A stretch of DNA of 64,000 bases from Crambe crambe (lineage: Eukaryota > Porifera > Demospongiae > Poecilosclerida > Crambeidae), in contig OZ004583.1 of NCBI GenBank assembly GCA_963924555.1, positions 1,583,501 to 1,647,500 on the forward strand, read 5' to 3'. How positions within the stretch are numbered: the first letter of the stretch is position 1; every line of letters starts with the position of its first letter. The notes below the pieces were generated by a model. The model was not told the origin of the DNA. It worked only from the letters and a program-made list of their open reading frames with translations, and made no database searches. Shown here one piece after another: positions 19,040-29,468 of this stretch. The position numbers were made by a program, and so were the translations under genes.

Positions 19040-19342
19040 ACACGGCCATGACTTCTGTGGGTGGGAGGGAAAACTTTCCCTCTGGACAATGTTTGTCATT
19101 ATTACGTAGCATAGGTGCTCCAATTATAGCAGTTATGATGAGTTCCGACAATGATATATTTTTACGTGGAGTGGGAAGCAAATAATATTTTCACATCCTG
19201 GAAGAACTTTGATCGGTGCAGAGCAATGGCTACCATACATCTGCAATAATAATCTTAGTGACCAGTCAGCTAGTAGCTATAATTCTATAACCTTTTTGGG
19301 ATTGTCTGCCTGGGAGTTTGTGGATTTATATATATATATATA
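19040..19342 (-). pseudogene. PLBD-like pseudogene, part 1 (split by the LTR retrotransposon)
   Basis: Resembles PLBD exons 7 and 6 (for example GACTTCTGTGGGTGGGAGGG at 19050 and GTGGAGTGGGAAGCAAATA near 19178), with deletions and no usable splice structure. It is cut at a TA repeat by the retrotransposon and continues at 23661. Confidence 0.75.
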
Positions 19343-19475
19343 TGTCGTGACTTAAGAACTTTATTATAGCTTTTTAATTTACAAAGAATAACAACTGAAT
19401 GACAAATCATAAAACGTGACACATAGTGAGCATGCTCAAACAGAAAACAATAAAGAGGAAGTAAAGAATACCACA
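19343..19475 (-). repeat. 3' LTR (133 bp) of Ty3-type retrotransposon
   Basis: TG...CA ended and, by eye, identical base for base to the copy at 23528-23660. A polypurine tract (GGAAAGAGGAAA on the minus strand, about 19476-19487) lies directly upstream of it in element orientation. Confidence 0.93.
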
Positions 19476-19515
19476 TTTCCTCTTTCCATAAGATATTATA
19501 CTGTACAGTACATAG

Positions 19516-22500
19516 TTACCATTTAGGTTCAAATCGTTCTACCGGTTTGCGATCACGTTTTGGATAAGTTTTTACTCGAGTTTCAGGTTCAGGTGGAGGT
19601 TCTGGATCAACCGCAGCTGGTGATGGTGAACCATCAACTACCGAATCATTAGCCAGCGAAGGTGTAGCCACTGAGGGATTCACAGGCAAGGAAGAGGGAA
19701 TAACAGAGGGAATAACAATTTCGGGCTCAACTACCACAGGAGGTATTTCAACTGCAACAGAACGTTTTCGCACCTGATCTAGATGGCAGCGGCGTTCTCG
19801 ACCATCTGACAGTCTCACTAACAATGAAACTGGACCAGTCTTCTTCTGGATTACTCCTGGTATCCACCGGTCGCCTCCATGATAGTTTCGAACAAATACA
19901 TCATCTCCAATATCCAAACTCCGCTCTTTTGCCTTACGATCATGTTGTTTCTTCTGTTTTAGCTGGTTACTTTCGACTTGGCTTGCTAGGTTTGGTTTTA
20001 ACAGATCCAGCCGTGACCTCGGTTGTTTCCCTAGCAACAGCTCTGCTGGAGAGACTCCAGTTGTTGATTGTGGAGTTAGTCGATACGACATCAAGATCTG
20101 AGCCAATCTCTCGTTCACACTTCCCTTTCGAATCTTCTTCAAGCCTTTCTTTACAATTTGCACGGCACGTTCTGCCAGTCCATTGGACGCTGGATGGTAA
20201 GGTGCAGATTTGTGATGTTTGATGCCGTTCCTCTGCAAAAATGATTCAAATTCGGTGCTGGTGAAGCAGGTACCATTATCAGTTACGATGCTTTCGGGAA
20301 TTCCAAATCTTGCAAATTCAGTTCTCAACTCATCAATCACTGCACTAGACGTAGCATTTGTGGTATTGAAAGCTTCAATCCACTTGGAATGTGCATCAAT
20401 GAGTATCAGGTACATCTTTCCCTGAACTGGACCAGCATAATCCAAATGTAATCTGGCCCAGGGGCGAGTTGGCCAGCTCCATGGTTGCAACGGAGCAGCT
20501 GGGGGTGTTGCTTGATTCACTTGACATTCAGTGCACCCACGTACAGTTTCCTCAATATCGGCTGAAATTCCTGGCCACCACACATACATTCGGGAGAGAC
20601 TTTTCATCTTCGCTATCCCTGGGTGACCCTCGTGTAACTCAGTCAACACTGCTGCTCTACCAGGTTTCGGAATGACCACCCGGGTTCCCCACAGCACGCA
20701 TCCATCATACAGAGACAGTTCTGTTCTCTTGGACAGGTAAGGAGTTAGCTCCGTAGAATCTTCTGTTGAATCTGGCCAGCCATAACGGAGAAACTGTGCA
20801 ATAGAAGCCAACTCAGTGTCTTTCTCAGTCCAGGCACGAATTTGAGTAGCTGTAACAGGCGATTCGTCCAGATGTTCCGTTAACAATACCAACTCTGGGG
20901 GAGTCTGAGTGGTGACTGGTGCTACCTGCAGTGGCAGACGACTGAGGGCATCTGCATTCCCATGAACTTGTGTATTACGAAATTTCAAGGTGTATTCAAA
21001 CATAGACAAATACAGGGCCCAACGGCGAATCCTGGCTGAAGCTTGTGGGGAGATTGGCTTGTGCTCTCCTAACAAACTCAGGAGTGGTTTGTGGTCAGTA
21101 ATCAATTCAAAGGGATGACCAAACAGATATGCATAAAACTTCTTTATTCCAAAAACACATGACAACCCTTCCTTCTCTAATTGTGAGTAGTTTCGTTCTG
21201 CTGGATTGAGCGTACGTGAGGCATAACCGATGGGTTTCTCTGCTCCGTCTGGAAGCCGATGTGCAAGTACAGCTCCGATGCCATATGCTGAAGCGTCACA
21301 AGCTAACACAAGAGGTAATCTGGAGTCAAAATGGACAAGTAGTGGTGATGACGTAAGCAGTTGTTTGGATTCTTGAAAAGCCTTGTCCTGTTCAGCTCTC
21401 CACCTCCAAGTGGTCTTCTTACCCAAGAGCTTATACAAGGGTGCTAGCCGAGTTGCCAAATTCGGAAGAAATTTTCCATAGTATGTTAATAGACCCAGAT
21501 ACGATTTCAGTTCCGTGACATTTGTTGGAGTTGGAGCATCTTCCACTGCTTTAATCTTGTCCGGCATAGGATGGAGTCCTGAAGCATCAATCACGTGTCC
21601 CAAATAGGATACGGACGAAGCCATGAATTTGCATTTGTTTTTCTTGACCCGCAATCCTGTGCGAGCTAGTCGTTTCAAAACCTCCTCTAAGGATGTTAAG
21701 TGGTTAGCCTCTGTTGCTCCGGTTACCAGTATGTCATCAAGGTATACCGCCACCCCAGGAATACCCTGTAGTAAATTTTCCATTGCTTTCTGAAAAATTC
21801 CTGGGGCAGAAGCAATACCATAAGGCAACCGAGTAAATTGAAACAAGCCCTTGTGTGTGTTAATCACAACATATTTTCGGGAATTGGCATCGGGTGTCAA
21901 TTGCTGATATGCCTGACTGAGGTCAAGCTTAGTAAAAGTGTTGCCCTTGTCCAGTGTGGCAAATAAATCTTCGACACGAGGTATGGGGTACCTATTCAAT
22001 TTAGAGACTGGATTGATGGTCACACTAAAATCTCCACACACTCTCACGCTCTGTTTGTCTCCCTTTAACACAGGGACAATGGGGGTGGCCCATTCTGAGT
22101 AGTTAACAGGTTCTATGGTACCTTCCCTCACCAATCTTTGTAGTTCTTCTTCCACCTTGGGTCTCATTGCATAGGGCACTGATCTGGCTTTAAAGTAACA
22201 AGGGGTAGCATTTGGGTCCACCTCAATAGTTGCCTCGTAACCCTTAAAGGTTCCCAGGCCCTCCTGGAAAATCTCAGCGTATTTAGACAGTAAATCTTGC
22301 AACCCAAGATTGGGAATATGATAAATTTCACCCCATTTCAATTTAATTCTTTGCAACCAATTCCGTCCTAATAATGTAGGTCCATCACCATCCACTATCA
22401 CTAAAGGTAATTTGGCTGTCTGGCCATCATAGGACACTTCTGTTTGAATCTGACCTACAACAGGAATTGGTTCCTTTGAATAGCTTTGTAATTTTAACTC

Positions 22501-23511
22501 TGTAGTAGATAGGCTCCTCCCTGGCCACAGCCTTTGATATGTGGTCTCAGCCATAATAGTGTTAGAAGCACCTGTGTCCACTTCCATAGACACAAGACAA
22601 TCATCCACCCCAATTTGTACCTTTATGGGAGGAAGACTCTCCGGCTTCTGCTTCACTGCTTGAATGTGGTAAGCTCCCAATTCCTCTGATGGGTCGGAGT
22701 CCTCCTCAGATTCAGCTTCCACTCGCCTAACCCCTCGAGGACGTCTCTTGTTCTGGTGGGTCAGCTTAGGGTGTGGGGTCTTATCCTTATCCTTGCTCCG
22801 ACAAACTTTAGCTAGGTGGCCTTTCTTGCCACACTTATGACACACACTCTCTCTGAATCGACATTGGGGTGCAAGATGCCCTGTGTTGCCACAGCGATGA
22901 CAGGTCATACCAGGATTACGGGGTTCGGAGTCCTTCCTGGAGACCTTGCTCACCGAATCCATCTTCACACTTGGAGCTGTCATTTCCTTCAGATTCTTTG
23001 CAGCTGTCTCAGCTCCCAAAGCCATGGTTAAGGCAGTTTCATAAGTCAGAGTTGCCTCTGAGAGGAGCTTCCGCTGGATGTGCTCATTATTAATGCCGCA
23101 CACCAGTCGATCTCTGATCATTTCTTCCAAAGCCGTTCCGAAGTTACAAAACTCTGCAAGACGGCGTAAATCAGCGACATAGTCGGCAATCTTCTCTCCT
23201 TCCTTCCTTGAGCGAGTATTAAAACGAAATCTTTGCATCACTACTGAGGGTGTAGGGCTATAATGCTTGGTGAGGGCTTCCTTTAACTGGTCGTAGGTTT
23301 TGTCCTTGGGCTTCACTGGTGCAACTAGATTCCTAAGCACTGCATAGGTCTTTTTTTCCATGTTCGAAATGAATGCTGAACGCCTTTTTTCTTCGTTCGC
23401 CTCTCCAGTTATCCCGTTTGCAGTAAAAAATTCCTCGAGCCTCTCAACATAGTTAGGCCACTCTTCTTCTTGAGGGTCGAATGCACCAATTTTGCCCAGA
23501 AAAGTCGCCAT
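19516..23511 (-). CDS. Gag-Pol polyprotein of Ty3-type retrotransposon
   Basis: 1,331 residues from the ATG at 23511 (the frame stays open back through the 5' LTR, but that part is not gag). A gag region (1-195) is followed by two CCHC zinc knuckles (about 204-217 and 224-237). An aspartic protease follows (VDTGAS, about 305), then reverse transcriptase with YLDD (about 589), then RNase H (ACDAS), then the integrase zinc-binding His/Cys region. The integrase core has DD35E spacing (Asp about 1020, Asp about 1076, Glu about 1112), and a GPY/F-like module ends the pol part. Gag and pol are fused in one frame with no frameshift site. The gene order RT-RH-IN defines Ty3-type elements. No envelope gene is present. 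Confidence 0.95.
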   Translation of the reverse strand: MATFLGKIGAFDPQEEEWPNYVERLEEFFTANGITGEANEEKRRSAFISNMEKKTYAVLRNLVAPVKPKDKTYDQLKEALTKHYSPTPSVVMQRFRFNTRSRKEGEKIADYVADLRRLAEFCNFGTALEEMIRDRLVCGINNEHIQRKLLSEATLTYETALTMALGAETAAKNLKEMTAPSVKMDSVSKVSRKDSEPRNPGMTCHRCGNTGHLAPQCRFRESVCHKCGKKGHLAKVCRSKDKDKTPHPKLTHQNKRRPRGVRRVEAESEEDSDPSEELGAYHIQAVKQKPESLPPIKVQIGVDDCLVSMEVDTGASNTIMAETTYQRLWPGRSLSTTELKLQSYSKEPIPVVGQIQTEVSYDGQTAKLPLVIVDGDGPTLLGRNWLQRIKLKWGEIYHIPNLGLQDLLSKYAEIFQEGLGTFKGYEATIEVDPNATPCYFKARSVPYAMRPKVEEELQRLVREGTIEPVNYSEWATPIVPVLKGDKQSVRVCGDFSVTINPVSKLNRYPIPRVEDLFATLDKGNTFTKLDLSQAYQQLTPDANSRKYVVINTHKGLFQFTRLPYGIASAPGIFQKAMENLLQGIPGVAVYLDDILVTGATEANHLTSLEEVLKRLARTGLRVKKNKCKFMASSVSYLGHVIDASGLHPMPDKIKAVEDAPTPTNVTELKSYLGLLTYYGKFLPNLATRLAPLYKLLGKKTTWRWRAEQDKAFQESKQLLTSSPLLVHFDSRLPLVLACDASAYGIGAVLAHRLPDGAEKPIGYASRTLNPAERNYSQLEKEGLSCVFGIKKFYAYLFGHPFELITDHKPLLSLLGEHKPISPQASARIRRWALYLSMFEYTLKFRNTQVHGNADALSRLPLQVAPVTTQTPPELVLLTEHLDESPVTATQIRAWTEKDTELASIAQFLRYGWPDSTEDSTELTPYLSKRTELSLYDGCVLWGTRVVIPKPGRAAVLTELHEGHPGIAKMKSLSRMYVWWPGISADIEETVRGCTECQVNQATPPAAPLQPWSWPTRPWARLHLDYAGPVQGKMYLILIDAHSKWIEAFNTTNATSSAVIDELRTEFARFGIPESIVTDNGTCFTSTEFESFLQRNGIKHHKSAPYHPASNGLAERAVQIVKKGLKKIRKGSVNERLAQILMSYRLTPQSTTGVSPAELLLGKQPRSRLDLLKPNLASQVESNQLKQKKQHDRKAKERSLDIGDDVFVRNYHGGDRWIPGVIQKKTGPVSLLVRLSDGRERRCHLDQVRKRSVAVEIPPVVVEPEIVIPSVIPSSLPVNPSVATPSLANDSVVDGSPSPAAVDPEPPPEPETRVKTYPKRDRKPVERFEPKW

Positions 23512-23522
23512 CCTCGTCGCCA
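23512..23522 (-). other. Primer-binding site, tRNA-Ser(GCT)-like
   Basis: TGGCGACGAGG on the minus strand, 5 bases downstream of the 5' LTR. It fits the expected complement of a CCTCGTCGCCA tRNA 3' end. Confidence 0.7.
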
Positions 23523-23527
23523 GAATA

Positions 23528-23657
23528 TGTCGTGACTTAAGAACTTTATTATAGCTTTTTAATTTACAAAGAATAACAACTGAATGACAAATCATAAAAC
23601 GTGACACATAGTGAGCATGCTCAAACAGAAAACAATAAAGAGGAAGTAAAGAATACC

Positions 23658-23660
<3 letters not shown>
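23528..23660 (-). repeat. 5' LTR (133 bp) of Ty3-type retrotransposon
   Basis: Same sequence as 19343-19475. It is unusually short for an autonomous Ty3-type element and must hold the whole promoter. Confidence 0.93.
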
Positions 23661-23694
<34 letters not shown>

Positions 23695-24212
23695 CTATTT
23701 GAGTTCATAAAATATCACCAAAACTAATCAAGAAGTCAAAAACATAATCTTCAAGTAAGATAAAGGGCTCTTGTAGTTGCATAATTATTACACTAGATAG
23801 CTAGATAGCTGCCTCTGAATCTGGTGCGGCTTGAGCGTAACCATCCTTCAAACCCTTGAATTATCACGATGCTAGAATGAGGCCAGTGTAATTCCAATAA
23901 TGAGACATATTCCCTTCTTGGACAACCACCTGTTCAGTCCTGCTCCTCTGAGAAATTTATTAAAACATCAGCTATGAGCTAATAATTATTTTGAGGAGAT
24001 GAAATATTGTCTTTAGTGGCATAGCCAGCATGAACCTTCAAAACTCTCCATCTAATTAATACAGCTATGCAATAATGATGTACGTAGCTACATCATCTGT
24101 GGTAAGGATAGAGTGATCAAGACATACCTCCACATCTTTATCATAGGAACCATAAGCCAGTGCATGTTCAGTGTCAGTTGTACCAAATCTCACTGACCAG
24201 ATATATCTGCAA
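23661..24212 (-). pseudogene. PLBD-like pseudogene, part 2
   Basis: Continues the pseudogene interrupted at 19342. It has remnants of PLBD exons 6 and 5, a fragment of exon 3 (GCATAGCCAGCATGAACC, about 24021) and exon 2 (about 24125-24212, ending at the ATATATCTGC acceptor). Order and strand match gene A. In-frame stops and missing pieces rule out function. Confidence 0.75.
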
Positions 24213-24551
24213 AATTTTGGTGCATACATCTATAGCTATTCTACTGAAAAGGTGCATGTGCCGTATCACACATCAATTGGTACTGAAGTAGATCTAGCTA
24301 TATATATCAATCATCATTCATAAAATTTATGTGTACCTTATCAATTTTATACTGTAATAATAATAAGGTAAAGTGGGGCAATTCCAAACACCGAACGGTT
24401 GAAACTACTGTATTTTACCTGTGATATCTCAGAAATGCTTTCAGCTAGTGCTTTCATTTTCAGTTGATACTTACTAAATGAAAGGTCGGTGATCTGATAT
24501 TCTCTTTACCTTTAATTTAGCAAAAACTCAGTGCCCTCTCTGAGATTTTGG

Positions 24552-24832
24552 CATGGCAGTGGCGGATTTAGAGGGGTTTCTAGGTTTCCACTGAAACCCC
24601 CTTTCAACAGACAAATGTAGAGTTATAGCAGGCCAGACAGAGCCAGCGCTATATACAAGCTGCTACGTTGTGGGGTCAAAGTACGGCGCATAAGCATGCG
24701 CACTAGCTGTCAATCAGGCATGCATAGGTTTTTTTAAAGTGGGCGTGGTCAATGAAAATTTTCCCCGCATGCAAAAAAGCGCGCGGATCTTAGAGACCCC
24801 CTCTATAAAATTCTAGATCCGCCACTGCATGG
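24552..24832. mobile_element. hAT-like MITE, 271 bp, CAGTGGCGGAT ends, 5-bp TSD
   Basis: Element 24557-24827 has left end CAGTGGCGGATTTAGAGGGG and right end reading GATCCGCCACTG. It is flanked by CATGG at 24552-24556 and 24828-24832. No coding capacity. Confidence 0.8.
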
Positions 24833-25148
24833 GTACCACCTATCTTCAGTACATCGGACATCTCGATGCAAAATGGATTAGGCTTTTGATACTTTGCATG
24901 TGGATATAATTCTGCAAAAAAAAAACTTGAACACACACTAAACTGTTGCTGTCTGCAGGACATTGAAATATCACAAAAAAAATCACTTCTTTTGGAGTGA
25001 CACAGCTAGCAAACTTTCTACTCATAAAAGATTGAATGGAAGCTTAACTAGCCCTTTCTTTATAGTGTGGAACAATCAGATTGCTCGTCTATGTTGAACC
25101 AATAAAAAGTTTTATTGGTACTAATTTTCCAACATTCTCCAAACTGGT

Positions 25149-26848
25149 CAAAACTATGGTGGCTGATTCGGGCCACTTCCTTCCGCCTCATTGATTTCCA
25201 TGCACTTCCATTGCATTTCCATTGCATTTCCATTGTATTTCCATCTCAGTTCCATCCCAGTTCCATCCTACTTCCATTCAAACAAGCATGCGCAAATAAT
25301 GGCATTCAAATTAATGCACACCAACACGTGTGTGCACACACGTGCATTCTGCTGTAGCCTAGCTTACTGTATAATTGTTAGACACAATCTGATACACACG
25401 TACTTCGTTCCACGAGGAGAGAGGAAGGTCAAGGACTATGTCTGTTCCTTCACGCTGCCATTGTGGAGGTTAGAAATGGAATCTGAGCGCATGCAGGCTA
25501 GCACTCCTGCTTTTCAATTAATCACCGGAGCAGCTGAAGGGAAAGGCAATAGGGGTCAGCACTGATGTATATGCACTTACATGCATCATAGTGAAGAAAG
25601 GCCAGGGTGGGAGGGTCTGTCAACCCATACCACCCTCATCATGTTCCTGTCGACTATCTGACCATCTAACAGTATATTTGTGAACTTGCTTAAATTATAT
25701 GGAGCAACAAACTTAATCATTTCATACAATTGTCACTGAACCATTTTCATTATTTCAACTTTTCCTGGCACCTCGCTGCATCATTTTTCATGTTTAAATC
25801 ACGCATTTCAACTAAAGACTAGATATTTTTTGTGGTGAATCAAATCAAAATACAGCAATAAGCATGGTTTTCTGTATTTCTGTAAGAGTTAAGAATTCTG
25901 GACTGTTGGAAGGTGTTTCTGACATACATACTGCCAACAAAGCTGAATATCAGTGTCTTGGGAATAAAACGGTGTACACCTGGCTTGTGGCACACGTACC
26001 TCTTTCTGCAGATAAATAATACATAATTATCATTGGGTATTCCATTTGCATACTGTCTATTGGCTCTGATATGATGTCTGTTCCAAATCATTTTCATTCT
26101 GTCAAGATCAGCTTGTAGCTATGACGTTCATAAAGGAGCAATCCCTATTATGTATATTAAGTTTCATAGCTAATGCAATTAGCTACTACAGTGCAATGAT
26201 ATACCTGTGGACAATGTCTGTCATCATAGAATCCATTCAAATTTACCCATCAATTCCACCATGTATGGCAAATCCATCAACATGCCAACAGTAGTTGGGA
26301 CCCTAGTAAAGGAGGAGGAGAACACTAATACAAGTGGCTAGATGGGCAATTGTAATACTTTAGATGAATACACTCTTCTGTTTAGTCTGTGCTTTTTTCT
26401 GGATGCCACACCTCCTGGATCCATTACTGATAGAAGTATTCTCACTTTCTCACTAATAGGAAATTTATGCTAAGTTTAATACCAAGTTAAAAAAAGAAGC
26501 CTTGCCTTGAGTCCATATCCTTATAATTTGAGCTGCATAGCTCTGTATCCAAGTAGAGCACCAATTTGAGAGAGTTCAGATTATATTCGCTAAAAAGTAA
26601 TACCTCTTCTCCTCTTGCGAAGGACACAATGCCAGCTAAAAAATGTAATATCAGTTTGTAAGGATAACCAGCTTCAAAATACAGCTTGAGAAGACTTCGC
26701 TTGAAGTCTGAATCCATGATTCATAAATTCACATGTGTTCGAGTGCCATTATTTGCACATGCTTGTTTGAATGGAAATAGGATGGAACAATGGAAATGCA
26801 TGGAAATGAGGCGGAAGGAAGTGGCCCGAATCAGCCACCATACAAAAC
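25149..26848. mobile_element. Non-autonomous TIR element, about 1.69 kb, 6-bp TSD
   Basis: Element 25155-26842 begins TATGGTGGCTGATTCGGGCC and ends with its inverse. The long inverted arms (about 25155-25345 and 26715-26842) include GTGGCTGATTCGGGCCACTT and a TTCCATTGCA-type microsatellite that is longer in the left arm. CAAAAC flanks both sides (25149-25154, 26843-26848). The interior has no credible ORF. Confidence 0.7.
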
Positions 26849-27185
26849 ACTGGACATCTCGATGCAAATGGTCTCACTTCACACAGCTTGAACTTTAGAT
26901 ATGCACAAAACCTTGTCAGAAATGAAGTATGACTGTTGAAACTGTTGTAAACGTTTGATACATGGTTTTGTGGCTGCGCTGCAGTGCTGGTGCTGCACAA
27001 TAGAACAGGTGGTCATTGAAATATATGAAATGTCAAGTGGTTTGTAGTGGGTTTCATACTGACATTCCACAATCAGTATAATTATGTCTCTGCAAAATTT
27101 TAGAGCCTGGGGGACTAATCATGCGCGATAATAATAATAGCTAATAACAATGTAGGCCTATAGTCCACTTGTACTAGTTAACTAT
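26849..27185. other. Intergenic stretch, 3' side of SDR gene 1
   Basis: No gene or repeat recognised apart from ordinary AT-rich sequence and TAATAATAG runs near 27130. Confidence 0.5.
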
Positions 27186-28352
27186 CTATTCCTTGGCATT
27201 ATGCTTCTCAACTAGTTGCTTGATATATTCGACCATAGGAGGATTCAATGGTCCCATGTTAATCACTGCATATGACTCCCGAACTGCCTCTTCAGAAATG
27301 TGACTGTCATCTGCACACTCAAATAGTCCCAACAAGAGTGGATTAACATCAGGACCAAATGGAGCCCAGTTGAAGAGGCTAACACACATCATATTGATCT
27401 TGATAATTGCTCTGAATACAAAAAGATTAATTCCAGGTATTTTCTGGGGCCAGCTCGGAAGATTAGCAAACTCGTTAGCTGACATTGCCTCTCCTTTAAG
27501 ATACAACTTCCTTCCTGCAAGTTGATTTTTTGTGCCATCTCGAACATTCAGTTTCTCTTCTGCATTCGCTATGGCAAAGGTAGTGTTTTCGATTGACAAG
27601 AATGACACAATAATATTCTTAAACTGAGGCCAAGGGTCCCCTCTTATAAGAGAATCAAACCTCTCACAATTGGGTCCAATCACAACAGGTAAAGCAATAA
27701 TGCAAGTCTGAATGCAATTTTTCCCATTGGCTTCATTGAAAGCCTTTTCCATTGCAAATGTAGCCTTATGAAATGCAGCACCGAAGGCAGAATGCCCAGA
27801 TAGATCATCTGGTATCAATGCTGAAATAAGTATCAAATTCTTAACTCCAACCTTTTGTGCTGCTTTGATGATATTAGTAGCTCCTGAGTAGTTTTTGTCG
27901 TAAGTTTCATCAGGAGTAGAATATGCAGTGGGGGAAAAGACAGCAGAGTGGATCACAGAATCCACTCCTTGGAAGGCACTGGTGAGTCCATTGAGGTCCA
28001 GCATGTCCACTTGGATGAGGCAGTCTGCATTGGGGTTGGTTCTCTCGGGTCGAAATGTACGTCCAAGCACAAAGACGTGATACTTCTTCCTTCTGAGAAG
28101 TTCATCGACCAAATGACTACCAATGAATCCAGTTCCCCCTACCACTGCACACACACGCTTCTTGTCATCTCTTTCAGAAGAAAATGACTTCACCACCTTA
28201 TATGGGACAATCTTGGGCTTTTTTCCTTCTCTTCTAAAGCTTCTCTTCCAACAATAACAGGCTGTGGTGACCAAGATGATGGTAAAGCACAGAAAATAGC
28301 CAGACTGAGTATTTATGAGTTCATATAGCTTTTTGGGGTCAGATCCCTCCAT
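27186..28352 (-). CDS. Membrane-anchored SDR (3-beta-HSD/NSDHL-like) gene 1, intronless
   Basis: 388 residues. A hydrophobic segment (about 19-35) followed by Lys/Arg suggests an N-terminal membrane anchor with the enzyme domain in the cytosol. The Rossmann motif is GGTGFIG (72-78), with an Asp-rich strand end (QVDMLDL), SVIHSA and the strand KNLILISAL, as in extended SDRs such as NSDHL and 3-beta-HSD, which oxidise sterol hydroxyls with NAD. The expected catalytic YxxxK position reads F194-HKA-T198, so both Tyr and Lys are missing. It may be inactive, or use NAD for something else. It is close to the pseudogene at 34388 and the genes at 29469 and 59829. Confidence 0.85.
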   Translation of the reverse strand: MEGSDPKKLYELINTQSGYFLCFTIILVTTACYCWKRSFRREGKKPKIVPYKVVKSFSSERDDKKRVCAVVGGTGFIGSHLVDELLRRKKYHVFVLGRTFRPERTNPNADCLIQVDMLDLNGLTSAFQGVDSVIHSAVFSPTAYSTPDETYDKNYSGATNIIKAAQKVGVKNLILISALIPDDLSGHSAFGAAFHKATFAMEKAFNEANGKNCIQTCIIALPVVIGPNCERFDSLIRGDPWPQFKNIIVSFLSIENTTFAIANAEEKLNVRDGTKNQLAGRKLYLKGEAMSANEFANLPSWPQKIPGINLFVFRAIIKINMMCVSLFNWAPFGPDVNPLLLGLFECADDSHISEEAVRESYAVINMGPLNPPMVEYIKQLVEKHNAKE

Positions 28353-28574
28353 AATCGTCTAGGAACTGATGAAGGTAAGATGCTTGCTTGATTTTCTTGG
28401 CTATAGCTATAGCTAGCTATGTGTATACATAGTAAAATATAATTATTATCAGACTTGTCCTGTGTGGCATGAAGTGACCTTTGACTACATGACAATGTCA
28501 GTACAGTGTCCATTGTGTTCCATGGATAGTGGCAATAGTCTATATACATAGCAGTGAACTTTTATTCTGATGTT

Positions 28575-28935
28575 ATATAATACAGTGTGGAGTCAGTGGG
28601 AAGCAAATAATTATATTTTCATATCCTTGAAGAACTTTTTTTGGATCTTTTGGTCAGTGGTGCAGAGATAGATGGCTACCATACATCTGCAATAAATGAC
28701 CAGTCAGCTAGTACTTGAAGTCAATTAACTAGCTATTCTACATTTTTGGGATTGTCTATTTGGGAGTTTGCGGATTTATTTCCAGATAGCTGCCTCTGAA
28801 TCTGGTGCAGCTTGAGCATTGCCATCCTTCAAACCCTTGAATTTTCACGGTGCTAGAATGAGATCAGTGTAATTCCAATAACGAGATGCATCCCCTTCTT
28901 GGACAACCATCTGCTCAGCCCAGCTCCTCTGAAAA
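28575..28935 (-). pseudogene. PLBD-like fragment in the 5' flank of SDR gene 1
   Basis: Contains pieces of PLBD exons 6 and 5 (TGGGAGTTTGCGGATTTATT near 28755, ATCCTTCAAACCCTTGAA near 28824, TGGACAACCATCTGCTCAGC near 28898), run together without intact splice sites. Its inverted copy is at 33745-34160. Confidence 0.8.
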
Positions 28936-29468
28936 TTTATCAATAGAATATATTTGTTTGATGGGGAAGTGTAACATTATCAATGCCCAACTACGTATCA
29001 ACAACTTGAACTTCAAGGGAAAAAACACTGTGATTTGAATTAGCTAGCTGACAGTTGATTTAGGAAGCAGTTAGCTATATGTAAAAGTTTATTATTAAAA
29101 AGTGGCTCTCCTTTTTTAACTCTCTAATTATGGCAGTAACTTGTCGAGCATTTGAAACTTTGGATCTCTTCGAAGCTTCGCTGTGTACTGACTCAGTTAT
29201 TGCGCATGCGTGCACTAACCTCTGAGCCGTCTGCAGATCTACCCCTCACCCCTGCAGTAGTTGACGGGAAGGTCTAACTGTTCAACATAGAACATCCTGG
29301 CCCACGTCAGGCCAAAACAATTCATCCCACATTTCATTGTTGTTATTATATCAAGGGCTCGATACGCCCATATTGACCACGCCCATATTGACCAAGGGCG
29401 CCGGGCGCGGCGGTCCGCAATAATGACTACGTACACTACATACTTATTAAACTAGTAGTGGCTACTGT

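Larger units (their letters stand above)
19343..23660 (-). mobile_element. Full-length Ty3/Metaviridae LTR retrotransposon, apparently young
   Basis: 4,318 bp with two matching 133-bp LTRs (19343-19475 and 23528-23660), polypurine tract, one uninterrupted gag-pol frame and a primer-binding site. TGGCGACGAGG (minus strand, 23522-23512) starts 5 bases after the 5' LTR and is complementary to the 3' end of a typical metazoan tRNA-Ser(GCT); that match is from memory. It inserted in a TA microsatellite within a PLBD-like pseudogene, which hides the exact target duplication. Matching LTRs and an open frame suggest recent insertion. Confidence 0.95.

Noticed and set aside
23512-23661. 50-residue N-terminal extension of gag through the 5' LTR
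   Set aside because: It is encoded by the LTR and primer site, and the same frame also occurs in the 3' LTR; the ATG at 23511 begins gag-like sequence.
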